A stretch of DNA of 7,936 nt from an uncultured Altererythrobacter sp. (lineage in GTDB: Bacteria > Pseudomonadota > Alphaproteobacteria > Sphingomonadales > Sphingomonadaceae): positions 1 through 7,936 of the forward strand of contig CALFEA010000302.1 in the NCBI GenBank assembly GCA_937950385.1. Reading direction: 5' to 3'. How positions within the stretch are numbered: the stretch's first letter is position 1; the number at the start of each line of letters is the position of its first letter. The notes under the pieces were generated by a model that saw nothing but the letters and a program-made list of their open reading frames with translations, was not told the DNA's origin and did not search any database. The position numbers and the translations under genes were made by a program. Below, piece after piece: positions 1 through 5,441 of this stretch.

Positions 1-7
1 TTCCTCG

Positions 8-751
8 ATGAAGAAGACAACCACTGTGATGATTGCGCTGATGGCATCAATTAGCCTTGCAGCATGTTCACAAGCAGATGCTCCCGCTGAAGAAGCCGAA
101 GCGACCACAGAAGCGGCCGCATGGGGCTACGGCGAAGAAGATGGCCCAGCAAAATGGGGCGATCTGGATGAAAAATATGCAGCCTGTAAAGCCGGTATGG
201 AGCAATCCCCGATTGATCTGCCAGCTGCAAGCGAAGCGAATTTGATCACTGTCACAACCAATTACGCCGCAACAGAAGCGAAAATTGAAGACAAGGGCAA
301 AACCATCCAAGCCGATTTCGGCGAAGGCATGACCCTGACATCAGGCGATACAGAATATGGCCTCGTTCAGGTTCACATGCACACACCGTCTGAAAACACT
401 GTTGAAGGCAAAGCATTCCCGCTGACAGCACATTTCGTGCATGCCAGCGCCGAGGGTGCTTTTGCAGTTCTGGGCATTATGTTTGAAGAAGGCGAAGCAA
501 ACCCAGCCATCCAAACCATGCTCGACAATGTCGGCGGTTCAGCTGAAATGGATATCGCTGCGATGATCCCTGCTGAGCTAAACGCTTACAACTTTCCTGG
601 CTCGCTCACCACGCCGCCATGCACCGAGGGTGTAAACTGGCACGTTGTATCAGCGCCGGTCACAGCCAGCGCAGAGCAAATCGCTGCTTTGACTGAAGCG
701 ATGGGCAACAATGCCCGTCCGGTTCAGCCATTGAACAAGCGCGAGCTTTAA
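8..751 (+). CDS. Alpha-type carbonic anhydrase, predicted lipoprotein
   Basis: This 247-aa protein should interconvert CO2 and bicarbonate with zinc in the cell envelope. Residues 1-20 form a lipoprotein signal peptide: MKK, a hydrophobic core and lipobox LAAC with C20. Ser at +2 suggests outer-membrane sorting. An Ala/Glu-rich linker (21-38) precedes the catalytic domain. Family hallmarks are WGY (39-41), QSPID (66-70), zinc ligands H123, H125 and H142 (VHMH and AHFVH), the gatekeeper E129 in PSENT, the SLTTPPCTEG block (199-208) and RPVQPLN near the end. C60 and C205 match the usual bacterial disulfide pair. The proton-shuttle histidine (His64 in human CA II) aligns with K98. The His107 position is N130, a change I recall from Neisseria CA. 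MKK plus signal peptide fixes the start, but only 7 upstream bases are visible, so no ribosome site can be judged. The gene stands alone before a terminator. Family assignment is secure; activity is inferred. Confidence 0.95.
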   Translation: MKKTTTVMIALMASISLAACSQADAPAEEAEATTEAAAWGYGEEDGPAKWGDLDEKYAACKAGMEQSPIDLPAASEANLITVTTNYAATEAKIEDKGKTIQADFGEGMTLTSGDTEYGLVQVHMHTPSENTVEGKAFPLTAHFVHASAEGAFAVLGIMFEEGEANPAIQTMLDNVGGSAEMDIAAMIPAELNAYNFPGSLTTPPCTEGVNWHVVSAPVTASAEQIAALTEAMGNNARPVQPLNKREL

Positions 752-767
752 GCAGCACTAAAAACTA

Positions 768-782
768 AGGTCTCCTAGACCT
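768..782 (+). other. Small hairpin just after the carbonic anhydrase gene
   Basis: AGGTCT and AGACCT form a perfect 6-bp stem around a CCT loop, 17 nt after the stop codon. It sits 6 nt upstream of the main terminator hairpin, so the transcript would end in two stacked hairpins. It has no U tract of its own. It may stabilise the 3' end or be incidental. Confidence 0.45.
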
Positions 783-788
783 CAAAAG

Positions 789-822
789 AAAAGGCCTCCG
801 CAGGAAACTGCGGGGGCCTTTT
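789..822 (+). terminator. Intrinsic terminator of the carbonic anhydrase gene
   Basis: AAGGCCTCCGCAG (791-803) pairs with CTGCGGGGGCCTT (808-820) around a GAAA tetraloop, with one T-G wobble. Flanking A and T runs (789-792 and 819-822) extend the stem. The GC-rich stem, tetraloop and T run are classic for a rho-independent terminator, 38 nt after the stop. The symmetric A/T tails would also work to some extent for transcripts coming from the right. Confidence 0.9.
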
Positions 823-852
823 GTGCGATGGAAGACGGTTTTGGTGGGACTG

Positions 853-867
853 GCCAAACGCTTTGGC
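853..867. promoter_or_regulatory. Hyphenated palindrome upstream of the DUF4345-like gene
   Basis: GCCAAA, CGC, TTTGGC: two perfect 6-bp half-sites around 3 bp, 65 bp upstream of the start of the small membrane protein. The shape fits a dimeric regulator's operator. No convincing -35/-10 pair is visible nearby and no regulator is encoded in the window, so the role is a guess. Confidence 0.3.
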
Positions 868-931
868 AACGGGCAGAAAGGCGGCTGGGAGACAGGCTGC
901 GGTCACTGCGCCGGCCTCAAGGGGACACAAG

Positions 932-1318
932 ATGATTACTGGTTTTCGTATTATATTAGGCTTGCTTGGCCTACTTTACCTATCGCTAGGTGCAGGCTTC
1001 CTGTTTGACCCAAGCGGATCGGGCGCAGATTTTGGGCTTGAGCAATTGGGCGTGAAAGGGCTTGCCTCTATCCGCGCTGATTTCACCGCATTCTTCCTTG
1101 TGGCCGGTGGATGCTTGGTCTGGGGCGCATGGGCCCGCCGCGCTGATCCATTGATCGTATCGGCCGCATTGATGGGCGCAGCCTTCATTGGCCGCGCGGT
1201 CAATCTGGCGCAGAACGGCGCGCATGAAGGTTGGTTGCAACCTATGGTGTTCGAAGCAGTAACGGTTGTGCTGGCCCTGCTTGGCAGCCGGATGTTGCCC
1301 GTAAAGCAGGCGAGCTAG
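932..1318 (+). CDS. Small four-helix membrane protein, DUF4345-like
   Basis: This is a 128-aa integral membrane protein of unknown function. Four hydrophobic segments are visible at about residues 5-25, 49-68, 73-92 and 102-122, with short polar loops between them. The FLFDP after helix 1, the IRADF at the start of helix 2 and the GR pair in helix 3 (G87-R88) resemble the DUF4345 family as I recall it; a profile search was not possible. The start was chosen at the ATG at 932, where AAGGGGA (919-925) lies 6 nt upstream. An open frame continues upstream to a TTG inside the preceding terminator, but those 37 residues are polar, Trp/Arg-rich and unlike the family. The gene follows a terminator, so it needs its own promoter. 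It converges on ubiB with only 6 bp between stop codons. Confidence 0.8.
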   Translation: MITGFRIILGLLGLLYLSLGAGFLFDPSGSGADFGLEQLGVKGLASIRADFTAFFLVAGGCLVWGAWARRADPLIVSAALMGAAFIGRAVNLAQNGAHEGWLQPMVFEAVTVVLALLGSRMLPVKQAS

Positions 1319-1324
1319 CCGCGC

Positions 1325-2887
1325 TTAGCCAATCCAGCCGAGCATTTGCACGCCATAAAGCGCGCCCGCACCGACCAAGGCTGCGATCAGCAGGCCCGGC
1401 CATTTACGCCCACCACCAGCATGCGCCTTTTTCTCCCACATCAGCGGGACATCAGGCAGCGGCGGAGGCGGAGGCGCGCCGCCGGGATCGGGGAATTTCT
1501 CCTCCAACCGGCGAACCAGCGACGGAATGCGCATAAATGTGCCGGCATCTTCCTTGATCCGGTCAGCAATCGCGGCCTCTGGACCAAGCTCATCGCGGAT
1601 CCAATTCTTCACATAGGGCCCCGATGTGTCCCACATATTGATTTGCGGATTGAGCTGGGTTGCGATGCCTTCGACCATCACCATCGTCTTTTGCAGCAGG
1701 AGCAAATGCGGCTGTGTTTGCATGTCGAAATCGCGGGTGATCGCGAATAGCCCATCGAGCATTTGGCCCACGGATAGCTCATCCACCGGCTTGCCGCGCA
1801 TCGGTTCGCCGACTGCGCGCAGGGCTGTCGCGAACTCGCCCACATCGTGATAGCTCGGCACATATTTGGCCTCAAAATGGATTTCCGCCACGCGTTTGTA
1901 ATTGCCGGTCGTCAAGCCATAAAGGATCTCTGCCAGCCACATCCGCGCGCGGCGATCAATCCGGCCCATAATGCCAAAATCAATCGCGACGATGGTCCCG
2001 TCTTCTTCCACAAACAGATTGCCCTGATGCATGTCTGCATGGAAATATCCGCCTGCAATTGCTTGGGTAAGGAAAGACAGAACCAGGCGCTGCGCCAGCT
2101 CCGGCATATCTATGCCCATGGCTTCCAATTGCGCCGTTTCGCTAATCTTGACGCCATCGACCCATTCGACCGTCATTACGCGGCCATTGGTCCGGTCCCA
2201 ATCAATGTCTGGAATGCGGTAGCGCTCCACACCCTTCATATTGTCGGCAAGTTCAGAGGCCGACGCTGCCTCGCGCCGCAAGTCCAGCTCGCGCAAAGTC
2301 CAGCGTTTGAAATTGGCGATAGTGAGCGCCGGACGCAGGCGCGCTGCCTCGCCGCCCATCGCCTCCAAATGCGCCGCCGCCCATTCGTAGGTATCAATGT
2401 CTTTGGCAAAGCGTTCGCGGATACCGGGGCGCAGCACTTTGACTGCGACATCGCGGCCATCTGTGGTCACTGCGCGGTGCACCTGCGCAATCGATGCGGC
2501 CCCAACGGGTTCTGGATCGATTGAGACAAACAGATTGGCAATTGGCGCCTCAAATGTTGAGGTAATCACCGCTTCAATCTCGGCAAAGTCCACCGGCGGC
2601 AACGCATCTTGTAGGCTTAGCAGGTTTTGCGCCGCTTCATCGCCAACCAAATCGGGGCGCGTGGCGAGCGATTGACCAAGCTTAACCGCTGCAGGGCCGA
2701 TCGCCTGAAACGCGCCCGCATAATCGGGTTCATTTGGCTGGAACGTGCCAAACCGCGCCAATCGCGCCAGCCGTTTTACCGGAGGCGGCGTATTGGCATC
2801 GGCTTCAATGCCGCGCAATGCGCCATGCTTGGCCAGCGTCCGGCCCCATTTCAGAAGCCGGAAGATATGGGTCGCAGAAGAAGTCAC
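1325..2887 (-). CDS. ubiB: Ubiquinone biosynthesis protein UbiB (ABC1/ADCK-like atypical kinase)
   Basis: UbiB is a membrane-associated atypical kinase/ATPase needed for coenzyme Q synthesis, thought to help handle lipid precursors. Features of this 520-aa form: KLGQ (69-72, the KxGQ motif), the nucleotide loop VGAASIAQVH (128-137), lysine K150 in VAVKV, the E-L-D-L-R-R-E block (200-206), HADMHQGN (283-290) and DFG (303-305). After the kinase domain come a proline run (472-476), a basic stretch and one hydrophobic segment (about 497-515) as C-terminal anchor. I chose GTG at 2887, which gives MTSSATHIFRLLKWGRTL, lies 4 nt after the ubiE stop and has GGTGGAAG upstream. An in-frame ATG at 2959 would add 24 residues but overlap ubiE by 68 bp. 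Translation is probably coupled to ubiE. No terminator separates it from the convergent gene. Confidence 0.95.
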   Translation of the reverse strand: MTSSATHIFRLLKWGRTLAKHGALRGIEADANTPPPVKRLARLARFGTFQPNEPDYAGAFQAIGPAAVKLGQSLATRPDLVGDEAAQNLLSLQDALPPVDFAEIEAVITSTFEAPIANLFVSIDPEPVGAASIAQVHRAVTTDGRDVAVKVLRPGIRERFAKDIDTYEWAAAHLEAMGGEAARLRPALTIANFKRWTLRELDLRREAASASELADNMKGVERYRIPDIDWDRTNGRVMTVEWVDGVKISETAQLEAMGIDMPELAQRLVLSFLTQAIAGGYFHADMHQGNLFVEEDGTIVAIDFGIMGRIDRRARMWLAEILYGLTTGNYKRVAEIHFEAKYVPSYHDVGEFATALRAVGEPMRGKPVDELSVGQMLDGLFAITRDFDMQTQPHLLLLQKTMVMVEGIATQLNPQINMWDTSGPYVKNWIRDELGPEAAIADRIKEDAGTFMRIPSLVRRLEEKFPDPGGAPPPPPLPDVPLMWEKKAHAGGGRKWPGLLIAALVGAGALYGVQMLGWIG

Positions 2888-2891
2888 GTTT

Positions 2892-3650
2892 CTAAATCTT
2901 CCACCCAGAATGAATTGCGACAGCGCCGCCAAAAATCGCCTCAACCCGAGTGTTCTCAAAACCAGCCTCGCGGATCATGCCTTCGAACACGGGCATTTCA
3001 GGAAAGCGGCGGATGGATTCGGCCAAATAGCGATAGCTTTCTTCATCGCCCGCGATCATCTTACCCATTTGCGGCATGATCTTGTGCGAATAGACATCAT
3101 AGATCTCTTTGAAACCCGGCCACTGCGTGGTTGAAAATTCCATGCAATAAAACCGTCCGCCCGGCTTCAAAGCGCGGTGCGCCTCACGCAGAGCCTTGGG
3201 AATATCGGTGACGTTGCGAATGCCAAACACGATGGTGTAGGCATCAAAGCAATTGTCGGGATAGGTGAGTTCTTCGGCGTTTTGCCGCGACCAAACCAAG
3301 CTGTAATAACCGCGCTCCATCGCGCGTTCCACGCCCACATCCAGCATTTCCTGGTTGATATCAGCCACCGTCACCGTCGCGCCGCGGTCTGCCATACGGA
3401 ATGCAATATCGCCCGTGCCGCCCGCCATATCGAGAATGACTTCGCCCGGCTGCGGCTTAACTCGCCTAACAAAACGGTCTTTCCAAACGCGGTGCATTCC
3501 GCCCGACATCGCATCATTCATAATGTCATATTTGCTCGCCACGCTGGAGAAGACATCGCCCACGCGGCGGGTCTTTTCTTCTGGGCTGACATCTTCATAG
3601 CCGAAGGAGGCGGAGGCACTGGAGTGATCGGTGGTTTTTGCGTCTGTCAT
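2892..3650 (-). CDS. ubiE: Demethylmenaquinone/demethylubiquinone C-methyltransferase UbiE
   Basis: UbiE is a class I SAM-dependent methyltransferase that adds the C-methyl group to the benzoquinol ring in ubiquinone synthesis (and to demethylmenaquinol where that is made). The 252-aa length is close to the roughly 250 usual for the family. Visible motifs are VFSSVASKYDIMND (33-46), the SAM-binding LDMAGGTGD (73-81), the acidic end of strand 2 in VADINQEML, FGIRNVTD, LKPGGRFYCMEFS, and the C-terminal AESIRRFP block. The protein is complete, ending HSGWKI. The start is ATG at 3650, with AAGG ten bases upstream; an in-frame TTG two codons earlier is possible but less likely. It is first in a leftward operon with ubiB. 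Its promoter must lie in the 57 bp shared with divergent mutM or overlap mutM. Confidence 0.96.
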   Translation of the reverse strand: MTDAKTTDHSSASASFGYEDVSPEEKTRRVGDVFSSVASKYDIMNDAMSGGMHRVWKDRFVRRVKPQPGEVILDMAGGTGDIAFRMADRGATVTVADINQEMLDVGVERAMERGYYSLVWSRQNAEELTYPDNCFDAYTIVFGIRNVTDIPKALREAHRALKPGGRFYCMEFSTTQWPGFKEIYDVYSHKIMPQMGKMIAGDEESYRYLAESIRRFPEMPVFEGMIREAGFENTRVEAIFGGAVAIHSGWKI

Positions 3651-3662
3651 AATCAAAGCGCC

Positions 3663-3683
3663 TTAGGGGAGTTTTAGGGGGAG
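3663..3683. repeat. Short direct repeat between ubiE and mutM
   Basis: TTAGGGGAG (3663-3671) is followed after 2 bp by TTAGGGGGAG (3674-3683), so the two copies sit 11 bp apart, about one helical turn. They lie in the 57-bp divergent intergenic region. The spacing would suit a tandem protein-binding site affecting either gene. The low-complexity purine content also makes a chance origin possible. Confidence 0.35.
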
Positions 3684-3707
3684 GCAAAGCTTGTTAGAGA
3701 GCCTTCT

Positions 3708-4523
3708 ATGCCAGAGCTTCCCGAAGTTGAAACCACCGTTCGCGGCCTCGCGCAATTTTTGGATGGGGAACGCATCACCAGCGTGCGCCTCAACCGGCCC
3801 AATTTGCGCCGCCCATTTCCGCCTGACCTTGTGCAGGTGATGGCAGGCGCGCAGGTCACAGGTCTGTCACGCCGGGCGAAATATGGCCTCATCCATCTCG
3901 ACCGTGATGCGACCGTGATCTTTCATCTGGGCATGAGCGGGCGTTGGCGAATTGATCCATCGCAGCCCGACAAGCATGATCATATGGTTGTCGAAACTGC
4001 AGACCATCAATTTGCTTTGTGTGATCCGCGCCGGTTCGGTTCGGTTGATCTGGTGGATACGCCCGCGCTGGACACATGGCCGCAATTTGCCAGCCTTGGG
4101 CCAGAGCCGCTTGGCCCATTGCTGACACCTCAGCACTTGAAAGCGGCGCTGAAAGATAAGGTGCAGACCATCAAACTGTGCCTGCTTGATCAGCGAGTTG
4201 TGGCGGGGCTCGGCAATATCTACGTGTGCGAAGCGCTTTACCGCGCTGGGATCAGCCCCTTACGCAAGGGCGGCAAGGTTACGCGCCCGCAATTGGAACG
4301 GCTCGTGCCGCATATTGTCGAGGTTCTCTCCCAATCGATTCGCGATGGCGGCTCATCCTTGCGCGATTATGCCGCGCCAGATGGAGAGCTTGGCTATTTC
4401 GCCACTCGCTTTGCCGTTTACGGGCGCGAAGGCGAGCCATGCAGCAATGGCGATGGCGGCATCATTCGGCGCATCCAGCAGGGCGGGCGCAGCACGTGGT
4501 ATTGCCCTAAATGCCAGAAGTAG
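3708..4523 (+). CDS. mutM: Formamidopyrimidine-DNA glycosylase (Fpg/MutM)
   Basis: This bifunctional base-excision repair glycosylase/AP lyase removes 8-oxoguanine and formamidopyrimidines. At 271 aa it has family length. The N-terminus MPELPEVE fixes the start: P2 is the Schiff-base nucleophile and E3 the catalytic acid. K58 (RRAKYG) is the conserved phosphate/lesion contact, M76 in HLGMSGR is the void-filling residue, and DPRRFG follows. The helix-two-turn-helix contains GLGNIYVCEALYRAGISP. The C-terminal beta-hairpin zinc finger has C245, C266 and C269 and the DNA-contacting R261 (GRSTWYC). The fourth cysteine, expected three to five residues after C245, is absent; G248 and D249 occupy that place. 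A weak ribosome site, GAGAG, ends 6 nt upstream. No convincing terminator follows. Divergent from ubiE. Confidence 0.97.
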   Translation: MPELPEVETTVRGLAQFLDGERITSVRLNRPNLRRPFPPDLVQVMAGAQVTGLSRRAKYGLIHLDRDATVIFHLGMSGRWRIDPSQPDKHDHMVVETADHQFALCDPRRFGSVDLVDTPALDTWPQFASLGPEPLGPLLTPQHLKAALKDKVQTIKLCLLDQRVVAGLGNIYVCEALYRAGISPLRKGGKVTRPQLERLVPHIVEVLSQSIRDGGSSLRDYAAPDGELGYFATRFAVYGREGEPCSNGDGGIIRRIQQGGRSTWYCPKCQK

Positions 4524-4578
4524 CTCTGCGCGCCCTTAGGCAGCAACGCATAAATAAGGACGCAGATGCACCATTTTC

Positions 4579-4607
4579 TTGACGCAAACGCGCAGCCGCC
4601 TTATGTG
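4579..4607 (+). promoter_or_regulatory. Candidate sigma-70-type promoter for rpsT
   Basis: TTGACG (4579-4584) and TATGTG (4602-4607) are separated by 17 bp, a good housekeeping spacing. The -35 is preceded by TC, as is common in alphaproteobacteria. Transcription would start near 4614, leaving a leader of roughly 85 nt before rpsT. The -10 is imperfect. Confidence 0.5.
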
Positions 4608-4617
4608 CCGCGCTTTC

Positions 4618-4633
4618 CGGCGGTAAATCGCCG
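4618..4633 (+). other. Small hairpin near the predicted rpsT transcript start
   Basis: CGGCG and CGCCG form a 5-bp stem around GTAAAT. It would be at the very 5' end of the rpsT leader if the proposed promoter is right. The stem overlaps a GANTC site at 4633-4637. It could act as a 5' stabilising element. Evidence is limited to base pairing. Confidence 0.3.
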
Positions 4634-4660
4634 ATTCCTATTTGAATGATCACACTGGAT

Positions 4661-4684
4661 AAGAGCCTGGGAAACAGGGCTCTT
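4661..4684 (+). promoter_or_regulatory. rpsT leader hairpin, attenuator-like
   Basis: AAGAGCCTG (4661-4669) pairs with CAGGGCTCTT (4675-4684) around GGAAA, with one bulged base. The sequence TTTAATG follows, so this is only a weak terminator (three T). The hairpin ends 5 nt before the AAGGA ribosome site of rpsT. This placement fits translational feedback by S20 or partial attenuation of read-through from mutM. S20 autoregulation is known in E. coli; the link here is inference. Confidence 0.45.
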
Positions 4685-4689
4685 TAATG

Positions 4690-4694
4690 AAGGA
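4690..4694 (+). promoter_or_regulatory. Ribosome binding site of rpsT
   Basis: AAGGA lies 5 nt before the rpsT ATG at 4700. It decides that start over the upstream ATG at 4687, which opens a different reading frame. Confidence 0.75.
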
Positions 4695-4699
4695 CAAAC

Positions 4700-4960
4700 A
4701 TGGCCAATACGCCGCAAGCACGCAAACGCATCCGCCGGAACGAACGCCGCACCGAAATAAATACGGCGCGCGTCAGCCGCATCCGTGGGTTCGTGAAAAA
4801 AGTCGAATCAGCCATCGAAGGCGGCGACAAAAAGGCGGCTCAAGAAGCATTGAAAGCAGCTCAGCCTGAAATGGCTCGCGGTGTTGCACGCGGCGTTTAC
4901 CACAAGAACACAATCGCGCGGAAAATGTCGCGCCTCTCCAAGCGAGTCGCTGCGCTTTAA
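4700..4960 (+). CDS. rpsT: 30S ribosomal protein S20
   Basis: S20 binds 16S rRNA early in 30S assembly. The 86-aa, Lys/Arg-rich, all-helical sequence matches the family end to end: [17 protein letters not shown], the [12 protein letters not shown] segment, a central [12 protein letters not shown] helix, and the C-terminal [19 protein letters not shown]. Isoleucine replaces the common alanine in NTAARK, a mild change. The start is set by homology and by AAGGA 5 nt upstream. It has its own candidate promoter, a leader hairpin and a downstream terminator, so it is probably a single-gene transcript. In many alphaproteobacteria rpsT lies beside dnaA and mutM, as here. Confidence 0.98.
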   Translation: MANTPQARKRIRRNERRTEINTARVSRIRGFVKKVESAIEGGDKKAAQEALKAAQPEMARGVARGVYHKNTIARKMSRLSKRVAAL

Positions 4961-4974
4961 TCAAAGCCAAAAGC

Positions 4975-5016
4975 GATTCGCTGATCAGTCCAAAATTGGT
5001 TACTGATTCGCGATCA
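4975..5016. repeat. Direct repeat with nested inverted repeat, rpsT 3' region
   Basis: GATTCGCTGATCA (4975-4987) recurs as GATTCGCGATCA (5005-5016), differing by one inserted base, at a 30-bp period. Each copy holds one GANTC and one GATC. Between and overlapping them is an inverted repeat: ATCAGT (4984-4989) with ACTGAT (5002-5007), extended inward by CCAA/TTGG and a 2-nt bulge. It could be an RNA hairpin in the rpsT 3' untranslated region or a protein-binding site. Confidence 0.5.
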
Positions 5017-5049
5017 AATATTACATCACATTGCGGAAATTACCGCTTG

Positions 5050-5078
5050 AAGGGCTGCCTATATCGGGCGGCCCTTTT
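5050..5078 (+). terminator. Intrinsic terminator of rpsT
   Basis: AAGGGCTGCC (5050-5059) pairs with GGCGGCCCTT (5067-5076) around a 7-nt loop, with one wobble pair. TTTT ends at 5078, followed after GA by five more T. It lies 90 nt after the rpsT stop, leaving a long structured 3' tail. It should insulate dnaA from rpsT transcription. Confidence 0.9.
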
Positions 5079-5441
5079 GATTTTTGGCATCCGAAAACGT
5101 GCTTAAGCCTAGAAACCTAAGGGATTCCCGCGATTCGCACCCCATCGCCCCTGTACCTTCAATATTTTCAATGACTTGAACGGAAGCCTGCGGGGTTGCG
5201 GTGAGTCAATGAAATTATTTCAACTTTATTACGCTTCTTGCTCTTGCTTCCAACGCATTCCCGACGCAAAAACGCTTCACAGCACGGGGCGGGACTGCCT
5301 GTGCCTTTACATTTTTGTTCGATGGCAAGCTTTCGGAATTTTGCGATTCCGGGACAGGGTGGAGCTTTGTCTTTCGGTTGGGTTTTTATGGTTTCCGAGC
5401 AGCGTATTCTGCGCGGGGGGCGAGTGGGGAAGCACGTTTGA
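5079..5441. other. Non-coding dnaA upstream region
   Basis: This 363-bp stretch holds no credible gene. Open frames on both strands are Cys/Trp-rich, overlap dnaA or resemble nothing known. It contains four GANTC sites (5123, 5132, 5203, 5345). TTCAAT occurs at 5158 and 5167 and TTGAAC at 5176, so three related hexamers are spaced 9 bp apart. There is also a perfect palindrome, TGAAAT-T-ATTTCA, at 5210-5222. No -35/-10 pair stands out, so the dnaA promoter is not placed. I see no TTATCCACA-type DnaA box and no AT-rich unwinding element, so this does not look like oriC. Confidence 0.6.
5210..5222. promoter_or_regulatory. Operator-like palindrome upstream of dnaA
   Basis: TGAAAT and ATTTCA flank a single T, giving perfect 6-bp half-sites. 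The palindrome sits 2 bp after a GAGTC methylation site (5203-5207) and about 220 bp before the dnaA start. It could bind a dimeric regulator. No known regulator consensus is recognised. Confidence 0.3.

Larger units (their letters stand above)
4944..5349. promoter_or_regulatory. Cluster of GANTC (CcrM-type) sites upstream of dnaA
   Basis: GANTC occurs at 4944, 4975, 5005, 5123, 5132, 5203 and 5345 (first base of each), with further sites at 4633 and 4805 just upstream. I found only 13 in the whole window by eye, and none before 3016. GANTC is methylated by CcrM in alphaproteobacteria, and in Caulobacter the methylation state of the dnaA promoter affects dnaA expression. The cluster therefore looks like a cell-cycle regulatory region for dnaA, possibly through GcrA. 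Site positions are seen directly; the function is inferred. Confidence 0.6.

Noticed and set aside
821..931. Extended N-terminus of the DUF4345-like protein from the TTG at 821
   Set aside because: The start would sit inside the terminator T run; AAGGGGA with good spacing supports the ATG at 932.
1847..2524. 225-codon open frame on the + strand opposite ubiB
   Set aside because: It is an antisense shadow of ubiB in GC-rich DNA; the ubiB frame carries all the family motifs.
2888..2959. N-terminal extension of UbiB from the ATG at 2959
   Set aside because: It would overlap ubiE by 68 bp, and the extra 24 residues merely read the ubiE tail in another frame; the GTG at 2887 gives the expected N-terminus and tight spacing.
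4524..4577. Possible mutM terminator (CCTTA at 4531-4535 with TAAGG at 4555-4559)
   Set aside because: The stem is only 5 bp with a long loop and no T tract; not convincing.
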